A stretch of 64,000 nt of DNA from Parus major (taxonomy: Eukaryota; Chordata; Aves; Passeriformes; Paridae): positions 2,530,510 through 2,594,509 of the forward strand of contig NC_031797.1 in assembly GCF_001522545.3 (NCBI RefSeq), in the 5' to 3' direction. The notes below the pieces were generated by a model. That model was not told the origin of the DNA, made no database searches, and saw only the letters and a list, made by a program, of their open reading frames with translations. A program made the position numbers and the translations under genes. This document shows positions 12,501-22,952 of the stretch, one piece after another; position 1 is the stretch's first letter; each line of letters starts with the position of its first letter.

Positions 12501-15500
12501 TAACTTTCCCCAGAAACTGTGTGTTCCCTTCTGTGCTGTGTGACCAAAAAACATTTGCTTTGTCCCCTTTCAGAAAGCTGTTGCACCACAGTGTTCTTTG
12601 AAATAAGGCAACTTTGTTCCCAGAGCTTTTAATTCCATCAAGTTTGTAAATTCCTGCTAGAAATCTTAGAGAATTCAACATAAAAACTGATATCCTTGAA
12701 ATATTTCCATTCCACCTTCCCTGTGCTATACAAAACTGACTGGCTTTGTCTCATTCCCAGGATTTGTCCACTCTGGCCCTTGCAACAACATCTTTGGCTG
12801 CCTGGAGGATGAGTACTTCGAGCAGTGCCTGTGCTCGCGGGACTGCGGCTACGACGGGGAGCCCGTCTGCGGCTCCGACGGACACATCTACCCCAACCAC
12901 TGCCAGATGGAGGTGGCATCGTGCAGGAACAACACCAGGATAGAGCAGATGCCCATGTCTCAGTGTTCTGCCTGTAGGTTTTCATTTACTTCCCTTTTCT
13001 GTCATGGTCCAGTTGCAGAATGTTGTAAATCCTCATTTGAGTAAGTTAATATTCCGTACCCGTGGTGTAGGGGAAGGAGGAGAATTCCAGACTTGCTCTG
13101 TGTTATTCTACTGTTCATAGTACAGCTGATTAAATTATAAGGGCAGCTGCTTTTGAGCTTGAAATAACTGATTATAAAACATGAATACATGTTTTACCAG
13201 TCAGAATGAATTGAAGAGAAAATTAGTGTTACTGTTTGATCTGAAGTGAATGCCCCTGGATAAAAATTAAATCCATGAAATGTAATTTGCTTTGGAGATT
13301 CTGCATGGGCTTTCAAGGTGTGTAGTGTATCAGGGAACTGATTATGCCACCTCTGGAAATGCAAACATTTTCTAGAGATGCACTAACGAATTATGTGACA
13401 GATGAGTTTATTTTTCTTTGTATTTGCAGCCAAGAACTTGCCAGAAGAAAGGGAGACACATTCCCACACAGCTGAGCAGCCCAGTGTTCCCCAGACTCCA
13501 GCAGGTAATGCAATACCTTTGCATTTATCCAAAGGCTTTCTCTTTAGTAAGGTTAAAGCTTGTCCTATCCTTGCATTAAGTACAGGTGGCCCTCAAGCAC
13601 ATTTTAAGTAAAGATGTTGAATTTCTCCATCTCATAGAAAAGACAGAATATTCAGAAATCAGGAAAAAATGAAGATATCAAGGAAACTGAGGATGAGAGG
13701 TATTCAGTAGCAGACAGCTCTCCTAGTCCTTTTCCTTTCAGGAAATCATGCAGGAATCCTGCTCAGTTCAGCACCTGCAGGATTTAGATAATTGTTTGTA
13801 GGAGTGGACAACCAACCCTCCTATTTTCTCAGCCTTGCTGTGTTTGAACAACACACTCTCTGTGATCTTTTCTTCCACTATTAAGCTGGAAAGATCCCAT
13901 TTAAAGCCAGGCTGATGTAATGTGTTCCAACAAACAGCTGAGCAGGACGTGACAACAGCCCAAACCACTGCAAGGACTCCAATCCAGGTGGATTAACTTT
14001 GTCCCTGCAGTTCTGTGCAAAAATAGAGCTGGCAGTCTTGGTTGTCTCAGAGCTGCTGTTTGGAATAAAGAGCCTTAGTGAGCAAAAATGTTAAGGTCAG
14101 TGGATGGAGTAGCCAGGAATTTGGCTGCTCATTTTATTTGGTGCTTATGTTCATGCACTTTTTTTCCAAGACTCGTGTCGAACTCGCTCATGGCTCACAG
14201 TAAATCTCACCAAGAAGCAGTGGAGGTCAATAGAATAGCTTGTTTTGTGCTGTTTCTAGTAAATAAACTGGACTAGATTTTTCCTGGCTGCTTTCCACTC
14301 ATTAATTTTCCTCTGGCCTCCAACTCTCCCAACAAATTGGTAAAACCAGTTTAATTCTTCAGGAGAAGCCTCTGTGCCTCCTCGTGTCCTCCTTGTGCAC
14401 CAGAGTAAGATTAACACATGTCCACCATGAGATACTACCCTGTTCTTTCCCTTCTGGACAGCAGCTGATGGACAGTTCTCTTATTAAGGTGCAAAAACAT
14501 GATGAATATTCCATTATGACAGTTTCTAATGGTCATTTTGTCTTAGTATTTAATGTCTCTACTATTTTCCTCCCCCCCTTTTTTTTCCTGATCTATATAT
14601 CTATATATCCTGTTGCCTTTTCTTCCATGCATGTGTCATGTGCTCAGCATGGAAATGATGCAGTCTGAACCCTTTCAAGCATCATTCCCAAACTGTTCCA
14701 TTTAGGCACTGCTGGAATATGAGGCCACTCTGAGGTCTACAAAAATGGGGCTACCATTGCATTATTTTCAAATCAGAATTCGATACGATTACCTGGGGAA
14801 AAAAAAGATGGAACTTGATGGTAATCCACAATCCAAAAAATGTTCAGTACAGAGTTTCTGATATAATCTGCATTGAATTCAAAAGAAAATCCCTCTGTGG
14901 TTCCTGTTCTGAATTGACAGAAACAGTGCTGGCTCAGAAGGAACAAAAGGGGAAAACCTGAATATTTTGTGTGGCATGGTTATGCAGATCTTAGGTGGAC
15001 AAACTTGAGTGCCGTAAGGGTGCTTGATAAAGCAAAAGCACTTGGAGCTGCCTTTGTCCTGGGATCTGGGAGTGCCCAAATTTCCTGGCAGGAAGATGCT
15101 GGGCTGGGAGCAGCCATGGCAGAGTGAGCATTCAGGAATCAAACTGACTAAATCCTTCACCAGGAAAAGGGCCCAGCATGTGATTTTCATTAATCCTCCG
15201 GGCTCCTCTCAGGTCAAGCACACGGGACATGAATCAAAGTGCAGCAGATGAATGAGCCCCTCCTCACCCACGCTCTCCTGGGCTCGGTGCTGCTGGAGCA
15301 TGTGATGGGGTTAAGTCGGCTCAGGTGCTCCAGCAAGGGCTCTGCTGAGCCGTGCCTAAATCTGTGACTTCCTAAAAGGATGCAAAACTCCAGGAGCCGA
15401 ATCAAGCTCAGGGCAGGTTGGTGTAAAACCGACTGGGTGTGTTAATCTGCAGGAAATGCCAGATTCTCAGAGAGGCACGTGGTGTTTGTGTTGTCTGGAA

Positions 15501-18500
15501 GCCTTCTGTGTTTGCCATGAGACTGGTGCAGCTCAGCTTGGGCTGATGGATGCTTTAATTGAGGTCTTGTCCGTGTTAGCCAGCAGTGGGAACAATCAGT
15601 GGGAATTGCAGGATGTGTTGGGGCTCCCTCTGGCACACACAGACCCACAGTGAAGTTACACACACACACCAGTGGGTTTGTTGGAATAAATTCCAGCTGT
15701 TCAAAGATGAGCAATTGAACATAGATGAAAGTTCAGGATGCAAAGTGCTGTTGCTGTTGTCAGAACATTTTAAAATGCCTTTCCAAAGTCTGCAGCGAGG
15801 CAGAACAGCTGAGGTTTGACCTTAAAACTGCAGCCTTTTTTTGTAGAGATGGGTGGGATCCTCTTTGCATCTGTAGATCCTCTGATTGTGGAGTGACAGG
15901 ACTCAGCTGAATTAACTCCTGTGTGAATCCCCTTCCTCAGCTGTTCCTTCTCACAGGTGAATTACTGAGTCTCAAAAGGGTGGAACAGGATTTTGATGAG
16001 TAGCATGGACCCAGCTGTGGGTGTGCTGGTGTGCCTTCACAGCCTGCTGCAATATTGTTTGGATAGAAAACCCTGGAGCAGGAGCTGAGTTACAAACTGG
16101 AATCTCACTGAATTTCTGACGTCCTTGTCACTCCTTGGCCACAAGGATCTGGGTGGACTTTGGAGCCTGAGGGATCCCCAGTAGCTCTGATAGTGTCTCT
16201 CTGATGAAATGATGCTTTGATTGCTTCCACAGATCATTAACTCTCTTCTGAAACTGCCTAAATCTCCTCTGCCAAAGGCACTCAAGATACAGCCATGGCA
16301 CAGCCTCTGATGTTGGAGGACAATATGTTGACATCACAGTGCTGTGATTCTGCATGGATTTGGTGGAAAACAATGTCCAAGTGTGTGGGGCAGCAGTGCT
16401 GGGGGGGTTCCTGCTCACAGCAGCACTGACACCCCCAGCACTGCTGCCCCACACACTTGGACATTGTTTCATTCCATCTCTGGCCCCCTGCCTTCTCCCC
16501 ACAGCCGTGTCCTTCGCACAGTTTTGCTCCAGCAATCAGAAGGGCCAATGGCTGGAACTGGAAGAAAATTCTGGGTTGAATTATGACACTTTTGTTTGGT
16601 GATGGTCTTTTATTTGTGCATTGTTGTTTTTTTTCCTAATTAAACACCATCACCTGCACCAGCTCCTACCTGGAACATCCGCCTGAGCTCTGCTTCCAGG
16701 TGGAGTTATCCCCAAAATTCCCTGGCTGGCACGTTCCCCACAGGGCTGCAGCTCTTTCAGGATTGAGTGAACTGGCACAGGGCTGTTTTTCCTCTCCCCC
16801 ATCACTGCTCAGCAAACATTGGCCTCAGCACAAACATTTGGGGCTGGGGAGAGTGGTTTGTGTGCAGCAGGAAACGTCGGCCTGTGCTCTTTGCTTGGAC
16901 TCCAGCACTGAATTCCTGGGAAGAGTCAGGTCTGTGATGTTCATCCCATCCCCAGTGGACAGCAATCACCCATTCATAGAAGGAGCTCATGATCTGGCAG
17001 GTTCTCACAGGGAGGAGGCCAAGAAGGAGTGAACAGAGCCTGACTCCCCTGCCCAGTGCTGGGAGGATGTGGGAGGCAACAGGGAAGATCCTTCAGATAT
17101 TTAATTTCTAGAGAACAAACATTTTCAAAGACCCTGATGAGTGTTCTCTTTAAATAAAGCCAGCTTTGGGCAGGCGGGGGACTTTTCCTCCCTGCAATAA
17201 TTCTGCTTCAGTGCTTGCTTTGGTTTGGATTAGAGCAGTGTACACAGAGAGCAAACAGAAAGGATGGACAGCTGAGCTGGCTCAAGGAGCAGTTTAGGAA
17301 ACACGGATGTGCTGCTATTCCTAGAAGTTTTATCTTGCAGTTTACCCTCTGGACAGGGAGCAGTCACTCAGCACAGAGCCTGGTGTGAGTGGGGTGTGTG
17401 CTGTGAGAGGGACCTGCAAGTGTCAGCACACACTGGAGGGAGTGGGAAGAGGAGAAATTCTTGCTCCTGCTTGTGCTGAGTCTGTCCCTACATGAAATGA
17501 TGGAAGTTTGTGCTGTGTGACTGTGCTGGGGCAGAGGCACCTCAGCTCTTCATTCATGCTGGAGTCAATGGCTCTGCTGTGAACTCCTGGCCTCGAAATC
17601 TTCACATTTTCTGGGCTGAAAAGAAAGCTGTCTGCCTCCACTGATCAGTCACCAAGTTGAGCTGTTCCCTCAGGGTCTCCCTCCAGCTTTGTCACTTGTT
17701 TTATGAAATGATGCACAGCTGAGGGCACACAGAACACGTCCCCATATGGATGGGGCTCTCCTTACCTGAGGTGCCTGGTCAGAGGAGAGATTTTCAGGGT
17801 AGAGTGGGCTCCCTGTGCCATCTGCCCTCTGCATGACACTTTAATCTCACTGTGTATAGCCCTCAGGGTGGTGGATCTGAACTTCAGCACCTCAGTTAAT
17901 TCCATGCTGGAAAAGGAGACTTGGAGATGTTTTTCAAACTACATCACCCTTTCTGCCCTTCTTTCCTCCTCTTTTTTCCCCCCTTGTCTTGTTTCCTCCT
18001 CTCTCCCCCCTTGTTTTCTCATTTCCCCTCCTTATTTCCTCCTCTTTCCCCCTTTTTTTCTCATTTCCCCTCGTTTCCTCCTTTTCCCACCCTTATTTGC
18101 CTTCCCCCCTTGTTTTCCCTTTTCTTCCTTGTTTCCCCTTCACCCCTCTCTTTGTTCCCCCTCTTTCCTTTCATTTTATTGCAGTGCCCAGGTCTCAGAC
18201 TGGGAAATTGTAATCCCTGCCATTGCAGCAGCTTCTCCCCTCCCCTGTGGGCCCCACAAACACCTGCAGGCCCCGCAGCCCCCCTGACTAAACCCCTTCC
18301 TTCAGCTCCCGCGGCCCTGCTCGCCCCGGCAGCCGAGGAGGGGTCCCCCCTGCACACAGACCTGTCCTACTACTCCTACGAGTACGACCCCGACGCCTTC
18401 GCCGTGGAATCCGACGTGTTCGAGGTGGTGGCGGAGCTGAGCACGGCCGGCAGCTCGCGGGACGGGGACGGCGGCCAGGGCGAGGCCGCGCCGGCGGAAT

Positions 18501-18505
18501 GGTGA
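436..18505 (+). CDS. CPAMD8: CPAMD8, C-terminal part (12 exons; 5' end lies outside the window)
   Basis: The family is large secreted alpha-2-macroglobulin/C3/C5-like proteins; CPAMD8 is the member with a C-terminal Kazal module. Joining exons 436-522, 1447-1571, 1922-2077, 2453-2515, 2867-3105, 5918-6005, 10750-10824, 11442-11547, 11665-11775, 12761-12973, 13430-13504 and 18306-18505 gives about 511 uninterrupted residues ending in TGA. Every junction is GT-AG and the phases agree. Diagnostic strings are VEMTSYALL and GGFSSTQDT (helical thioester-domain region), [32 protein letters not shown] and IKVYDYYEP (receptor-binding domain), and [13 protein letters not shown] (Kazal). The thioester itself and the N-terminal MG domains are upstream of base 1. 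The gene converges on F2RL3 and keeps the human gene order. Confidence 0.95.
1447..1571 (+). CDS. CPAMD8: CPAMD8 exon (VEMTSYALL...GGFSSTQ)
   Basis: Acceptor TTCTGCAG and donor GTGAGC. It encodes [14 protein letters not shown] and [10 protein letters not shown], the most conserved part of the family's thioester-domain helical barrel after the thioester itself. The exon ends in phase 0. A run of 18 T lies in the intron shortly upstream. Confidence 0.95.
1922..2077 (+). CDS. CPAMD8: CPAMD8 exon ([13 protein letters not shown]...)
   Basis: Fifty-two whole codons between CCCCAG and [23 protein letters not shown] continues directly from FSSTQ of the previous exon, as in the whole family. NLT is a possible N-glycosylation site. 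Confidence 0.95.
2453..2515 (+). CDS. CPAMD8: CPAMD8 exon ([18 protein letters not shown])
   Basis: Twenty-one codons between CCCCAG and GTAAGG, phase 0 at both ends. It encodes the GEGCCLMQ strand (A2M has GEGCVYLQ at the same place). Confidence 0.95.
2867..3105 (+). CDS. CPAMD8: CPAMD8 exon with acidic insert
   Basis: Acceptor CTTCAG, donor GTAGGA, ending with two bases of an Arg codon. It starts [10 protein letters not shown], then carries a low-complexity Ala/Pro/Arg and Asp/Glu-rich linker ([17 protein letters not shown]), then KVILETCTR, which begins the receptor-binding domain. Base composition becomes GC-rich in the linker, as is usual for avian coding exons. Confidence 0.93.
5918..6005 (+). 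CDS. CPAMD8: CPAMD8 exon ([14 protein letters not shown]...)
   Basis: The first base completes the Arg codon of the previous exon (AG|A), then 29 codons follow to the GTAAGG donor. [14 protein letters not shown] is the receptor-binding-domain signature (A2M: SNMAIVDVKMVSGF). Confidence 0.93.
8031..8182 (-). mobile_element. CR1 LINE fragment
   Basis: Starts with the reverse complement of the CR1 3' end (ATCACAGAATGGTTTGGGTT) and continues through the usual 'gacaccttccaccatcccagg' and 'gggcactgccagggatcc' blocks. It is a truncated 3' piece in a CPAMD8 intron. Confidence 0.9.
8484..8797 (+). mobile_element. CR1 LINE 3' fragment
   Basis: Typical passerine-style CR1 3' end: GGGCTCCAGGAGAGCTGG, GATGGGATATTGGGAAGGAA, then GGTCCCTTCCCACCCAAACC and TGTGATTTC. 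It is in the opposite orientation to the fragment at 8031-8182, only about 300 bases away. Confidence 0.92.
9000..9330. other. Candidate conserved non-coding stretch in a CPAMD8 intron
   Basis: Unlike the surrounding intron this has non-repetitive, mixed-composition text. It keeps several CpGs, TAAT motifs (CTTAATGAGC, CTAATAATG), a CATAAAAG box and a CArG-like CCATATTGTG. No open frame with splice sites is apparent. It is a visual guess that needs alignment. Confidence 0.3.
9440..9520. repeat. AT-rich ATA/ATT low-complexity stretch
   Basis: About 80 bases of imperfect ATT/ATA repeats within an intron of CPAMD8; no coding content. Confidence 0.8.
9929..10063 (+). repeat. Partial duplicate of the 11442-11547 CPAMD8 exon with its acceptor
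   Basis: About 135 bases are nearly identical to 11376-11504. They share the upstream intron text (GGCACATGCTGTGTTCAT), the acceptor TTTCACACAG and the first two thirds of the exon, here reading [20 protein letters not shown]. Homology stops before the donor, and the frame then meets a stop (KVL, TAG). It lies upstream of the 10750 exon, so it is a displaced copy and not a normal exon. Confidence 0.85.
10750..10824 (+). CDS. CPAMD8: CPAMD8 exon ([16 protein letters not shown]...)
   Basis: Twenty-five codons between ACCCCCAG and GTAATG, phase 0 at both ends. [15 protein letters not shown] aligns with the receptor-binding-domain strand that reads HVLIYLDKV in A2M. Confidence 0.92.
11442..11547 (+). 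CDS. CPAMD8: CPAMD8 exon ([12 protein letters not shown]...YDYYEP)
   Basis: Acceptor TTCACACAG; the donor is a weak GTTTGT, chosen because the one-base overhang fits the next exon. It reads [20 protein letters not shown] and then [13 protein letters not shown], which closes the receptor-binding domain. A partial duplicate of this exon lies 1.4 kb upstream at 9929-10063. Confidence 0.93.
11602..11650 (+). repeat. 19-bp tandem repeat, about 2.6 copies
   Basis: The unit CTGTGATTTCTGAAATCAG is repeated with one substitution just upstream of the acceptor at 11664. It contains the self-complementary core TTTCNGAAA and occupies the expected branch-point region. Confidence 0.8.
11665..11775 (+). CDS. 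CPAMD8: CPAMD8 exon ([13 protein letters not shown]...)
   Basis: Acceptor CTGCAG and donor GTGAGT, one base carried in and one carried out. It encodes [20 protein letters not shown] and then [21 protein letters not shown] is a possible N-glycosylation site. A 19-bp tandem repeat sits just before the acceptor. Confidence 0.93.
12761..12973 (+). CDS. CPAMD8: CPAMD8 exon: follistatin-like and Kazal module
   Basis: Acceptor TTCCCAG and donor GTAGGT. Cys-rich CNNIFGC...CLCSRDC is followed by a full Kazal core, [13 protein letters not shown] then IYPNHC and VASC, ending QCSA. Kazal domains inhibit serine proteases; by the family's spacing the P1 residue would be the Tyr after CG (inference). NNT is a possible N-glycosylation site. 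The exon is strongly GC-rich with many intact CpGs. Confidence 0.95.
13430..13504 (+). CDS. CPAMD8: CPAMD8 exon ([13 protein letters not shown]...)
   Basis: Acceptor TTTGCAG and donor GTAATG. The phases fit on both sides (two bases in, one base out). It encodes a hydrophilic linker, [20 protein letters not shown], rich in Glu, His and Pro, with no recognised motif. Confidence 0.82.
16368..16469. repeat. Perfect 38-bp inverted repeat (26-base spacer)
   Basis: Left arm 16368-16405 and right arm 16432-16469 are exact reverse complements: AAACAATGTCCAAGTGTGTG... is mirrored by ...CACACACTTGGACATTGTTT. It lies in the last CPAMD8 intron, so the primary transcript would contain a 38-bp perfect duplex. 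Confidence 0.93.
17947..18175 (+). repeat. About 230-base nearly pure pyrimidine tract
   Basis: An imperfect TTTCCTCC/TTTCCCC repeat with almost no purines except a few G and A. It lies in the final CPAMD8 intron, ending about 130 bases before the last coding exon. It could act as an extended polypyrimidine tract or form triplex (H-DNA). Confidence 0.85.
18306..18505 (+). CDS. CPAMD8: CPAMD8 terminal coding exon
   Basis: Acceptor CCTTCCTTCAG, preceded by a very long pyrimidine tract. It reads [20 protein letters not shown], then [20 protein letters not shown], then a Gly/Asp-rich end closing PAEW and TGA. The Tyr/Asp/Glu-rich tail is a candidate for tyrosine sulfation (inference). The stop overlaps a good donor (TG|GTGAGC at 18502). 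Splicing there to an acceptor at 19090-19091 would still give an immediate TGA, so the protein end is nearly the same either way. Confidence 0.85.
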
Positions 18506-18782
18506 GCCCTGAGCGGGGCCTGCTCTGAGCCAGCCTGAGGCATCCTCCTGCTGGCTCGGTGCGCCACAAAGGGATGTTTTTATAACTCTTTAGGGATCAC
18601 TGGGAATGGGATCTTGCTGGGGCAGCTGTAAAAGGCTCTGAGCTCAGTGGCTTCAGCCCCAGCGGAGTGAAGGGGCCTTTCACTTGGTGTGTTCAGCTGG
18701 AGCAGAGACTGAGGGGAGGCTCATCAGTCTCGTGATGGGGAGAGGAGGGATGGACTCGGACCTCTGCTCTGGGACAGGAGCC

Positions 18783-19012
18783 CAGGAAGGGCTGGAGCTG
18801 TGCCAGGGCTTGGGATGGATCTCAGGGCAAGGTTCTTCCCCCCGAGGCTGCTGGCACTGCCCAGGCTCCCCAGGGAATGGGCCCGGCCCCAAGGCTGCCA
18901 GAGCTCCAGGAGCGTTTGGACAGCGCTCTCAGGGATGCTCAGGGTGGGCTTGTTGGGGGGTCTGGGCAGGATTTGATCCTGGTGGGTCCCTTCCAGCTCT
19001 GTGACATTTTCA
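18783..19012 (+). mobile_element. CR1 LINE fragment in the CPAMD8 3' flank
   Basis: One of three copies in this window sharing the block from GGGCTGGAGCTGTGCCAGGG to TTGTTGGGGGGTCTGGGCAGG (others at 29698-29952 reversed and 43446-43690). It ends GGTGGGTCCCTTCCAGCTCT, a CR1 3'-type end. Confidence 0.85.
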
Positions 19013-19105
19013 GCTTTCCCCTGCCCAGGCTCAGTGATATCTCACAAAGGTGCATCACAGGTGATTCTTCCTTGTGTTCTCTTTCTGACAGAAATACGTA
19101 ATTTA

Positions 19106-19111
19106 AATAAA
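19106..19111 (+). terminator. Candidate poly(A) signal for CPAMD8
   Basis: AATAAA about 600 bases after the stop. A second AATAAA is at 19536-19541. Either could end the transcript; nothing else distinguishes them. Confidence 0.4.
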
Positions 19112-19541
19112 GAGAAGAGGCTCAGAATCGACTCCTGTATGAGTTTGTTCCTCCAGACGACCTGCTGCAGAACAGAATCTGAATGATGACTACTTCCTGA
19201 TGCCCTCAGAACTGTAGGCTTTGCTGCCCCTTGGGACAGATCTGGAACTCTAAGGGGGACACTCAGCATTATTTTTCTGTCCATTTTCCTGCCTTCTGTG
19301 CATCCTCTTTGGAGCCCTTCCAGTGATGAGAGACCAATATGCTGTGCCCTCTAGGTGAGAAAAGTAGGGGCTGGAATTCAAACCTATAGAGCATTTCCAA
19401 GTGTTTTCTCTGCTATCAGGATATTCTGCAAATGCCATTTCCTAGCTACACTTAGAAGCTAAGTCCAGGCCTTGTGCTTAGCTGAACTGCTGTTTGAGGA
19501 AAGATGGCTGCGAAGATTTTTGCTCAAATTATAATAATAAA

Positions 19542-22500
19542 AGTCAGTGTGTTTTGCCAATTATGACATAGCAAGAGGCTACTCATCTTCCCCAGCCCAT
19601 CAGTCTGCTGCACCCAGGAAAGGAACACTTCCCTGTGGCTCCACAATTCAGAGAAACTCTTGGGAGGTACATTTTACCTGAGAAAACTGAAATCCACTGC
19701 CAGGGCTGAAAGGCTTCATGTCAGCTGCTCTCTGCAGTCCTCAGGTGGGCGTTTGCAGCCTCAGCAGAGGCAGGGATGAGGTGGGGGAGCCCTCTTTGTG
19801 TTGCACTATGTGCTGACAGGGGCTGCTCGCAGCCTTCTCAGCCCCTTTCCTCCTCAAAGCCTGGCCTGAAAATTAACCTGGCTGAGGCACAGCCCTTTTT
19901 AAATGTTTGCCTGACTTCACCAACCTCTTTTATTTTGCTCCCACTGGCATCCAGCACAGCATGTTCTGGTCCTGGTACTCCCTGCCCAGGCCCTGGCTCT
20001 GCTGGCAGTACCAATCCCTGGTGTCACAGGCTGGACTCCCTCGGTCTGACCTGCCCCAAGCAACGTGGCAAAACTTAAAAAGAAAAGCTTTGTGTTTCCA
20101 AAAGCGCAGGAGCCAAGATTTTTGAGTTTCCCTTCCTGCCTGGAGCAGCATTGTTCTCTTTGGAGGAGTTATATGCAATTGCCTCTTGCAAAATAGTGTT
20201 AATATTTTATCTTCCCACTTCTATTGTTACCAGGACCCAGAGCAGGGTGGAAACTCCTTTTGAGAGTGTTTATTGGTGAATGGAAACGGAAAAAAAAAAG
20301 CCCAGCTCCATTCATTTTTAAGGCTTGTTTACACAGGAACCATGACAAGAATATATCCCAGTATAGACATTCCATTCCAGAATAAAGACAAGTTTATTCC
20401 AGAAAAATGTCCACATGGGGACAACCAGGAGGTAATCCCAGAGGTTGGGCATGTGTAGTTTCCAGCCCTTTTTGTCTGGGGCCAGACATTTGCAGAATGC
20501 AGTTGACATGATGAAGGTCTGGGTCTCAAAGTTCCCAGAAATTTCAGAGCTGCCTCGTTGGCAGCTTTGCCAGCCTTCCCTTGTGGCTGCTCCCAGGATC
20601 CTGCTGTGGGCTGAGGGTTCTTGCCCATGTCTGGGGTGTGCAGGGACAGATCCTGCCCTCACCCTGGCAGCTGCATTCCTGCCTGGCAGGTAAATAAATG
20701 CCTTTAAACTAAATTCCACCTCCTGCAAGCAACTGTCCTGGCAGGCACTGGCTATTGTGTACACACACAGGACTGAGTCAATATTTATCCCTGGGTAAAT
20801 AACAGGCCTAGTGTGAGCTGCAACAAGATTTCTTTTTTTTCTTTTTTTTTTTTCCCCCTTTTTTAAAACTCAGAAGTGCACAATACAAACCCTGCTGTTT
20901 GCTGGTTCAGGCTGCAGCTGTTTAGTGCTGTGAGCTGGGAGAATGAGGCATTTGGTCACCCTGGTAATGTCTGTGACTGGCTCCATCCAGGGGATGGGAC
21001 CTTTGCTCTGGATTCCTCATTCTCCTGTCCTCAGTCCCTTTTCTGGTTTTCCTTTCCTGGTCTCTCTCACCCCCTGTACACCCAGTGAATGCTGCTGGAG
21101 AGATATTTGAATTTGTTTTAACTTGCTTGGTCCTCTCACAGATCCTTGGGCACTCAGACCTCCCCCTGGGATGAGGAGATGAGGGTGGGGAGTTCCAGCC
21201 AAGAATTAAACCTGCCTTTCTTCACTTTCTTCAGGCTCTGGGACATGTACTGTCCTAATTCCAGATGCAGACATCCCCCTGGTCCTGCCAGGTAAATAAT
21301 TCCTGCTGGTGGTGCCAGCCCATCAATCAGAGCCTTGTCTGAGGGGTCTCTGTGCCAGTGCTTGAGGCAGAGGAGTCTGGCTTCTGTTTTGCAATTCAAA
21401 GTAAAACCAGAGAGCCCTGGACCCTCAGAAAGCAAAGGCAGAGCAGCCTTAATGTCCTGAGAGCCAGACAGAGCAGGGCAGTGTGTGGGAGGGCATGGGA
21501 CAGGATTTCTGGATCCTGACTTCACTCCCAGTGCTTCTTCCCAGCCTTGGCACTTCCAGTCCATCTGCTCTTGGCAGCCTCTGCCTCCCCCCACTTTTGC
21601 TACACCAAACCAGCTCCTCTTTGTAGCTAAAAAGAAAAAAGGTGGTTTTATTTAAGGAATTGAATCAAGGAACCTGCAGTTAGACCACTGTGGTTGCCTT
21701 TTCCCCCATCACAGGAATAAAGGAGGTCTCTGCTCTCTTCTCCACCCCAGCTGAGGGTCCAGAGCTTTCCCCTATCCCACATTTGCTGTTCATGTTTCTA
21801 GTAACCATCATTAATTCTTATCTAGGGAAAAAAACATCATAGATTGTTTTTCCTCCATTCTTCAACATCCTGCTTGGAATACAGAAACTTTAGGTGTGGA
21901 TCCCTGGGCAGCACTGGACACAGCACAGCTGTGCAGACTCAAAGCTGTTCACAGGCTTTGGCCCAGTTCTGGCTCTGAAGCTGATCAGTCTCCCTCCTGT
22001 CCCTGAGAGCACAAGGACATCTCAGGCTTCCACTTTGTGCACCTCAGCATGTCAGTTTAGGAAGAAGGATTGGTTTTCAGTTTTTTTCCACCAAGGAAAA
22101 GACCAGCTGGGTGCTGGAAAAACCAGCAAGGCCAGCTGCTGCTGCTTTGGGTTGTTTCTGGCTTAGAGACATTTGCCTCCCTCTGTCAGAGAGATGCTTC
22201 TCCTTTCCTTTTCCTGATGGTCCCTCACTGCAAAAGAAGAAAAGTGCCAGTGGGTTTTTAAGACACAGAAATCGCTTCTTCCATCGAGTTCTGTGACTGA
22301 ATAGCTGCAGCAGTGCTAGTTATCAGTGATTGATGCTTGCAATCCTTTCAAGGAAATGAATATTTATATATTTGTAACTGTACATTATGCAGAGTAATCA
22401 TTACCATGGTATTTATTTTAAAGCAATAGTTCCCCTTGTTCTTTTTTGTCCTGTGTTTTGGTCTTGCCTCTTCCCCTCCCTCTTAATCAGCCTCAGTAGA

Positions 22501-22839
22501 AAGCAAATACCAGAAGAATGTTCAGCTTGCTTGAGGAACATCCCCAACACACCAGCAATTGCTTTGCTCAGCTGACTGTTGACATTTAATGAACAATAAC
22601 CTGGTTTTCATTATTGTGAATAGAGCAACTATTTAGAAAACCTCTACCAACCTGGGTTTGGGGCTTTTTTAGTGGCTGCTGTTTCTGAGTGCCCAGAGCC
22701 CAGCTTTGTGTTTCCCCTGCCTTTTGCCTCCCCCACACAGGTACACACAAACAGCTCTCTGACCAGTTGTTGGTTTGTTCACACACATCTTAGCAAGTCT
22801 GAGTCCAGAAAAGTGTTTGTTTTAGATTCTGATAAATAT
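19542..22839. other. Intergenic or 3' UTR sequence between convergent CPAMD8 and F2RL3
   Basis: No open frame with splice sites or family resemblance was found. It has poly-A/T runs (about 20290 and 20830-20870) and ordinary avian single-copy text. Part may be untranslated 3' sequence of either gene. Confidence 0.5.
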
Positions 22840-22946
22840 TTTATTAAAAACCGATTTTAAGACAATCCTCTCTGCCTCTTATTTGTGCTTTAGGTTGTCA
22901 AGCTTGTGCTTAACTAAAACTAAAGAATTAAGGAACTCTAAAGAAG

Positions 22947-22952
22947 TTTATT
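22947..22952 (-). terminator. Candidate poly(A) signal for F2RL3
   Basis: TTTATT on the + strand is AATAAA on the minus strand, about 1.05 kb past the F2RL3 stop. Another copy is at 22840-22845. Confidence 0.4.

Noticed and set aside
17921..18305. Open frame extending the last CPAMD8 exon upstream
   Set aside because: It translates the pyrimidine tract. The acceptor at 18305 restores the phase from the previous exon, and the upstream part is Phe/Pro/Ser low complexity.
18783..19012. The three shared GC-rich blocks (also 29698-29952 and 43446-43690) as a novel repeat family
   Set aside because: The copy at 43446-43690 carries a CR1-type 3' end, so these are CR1 fragments and not a new element.
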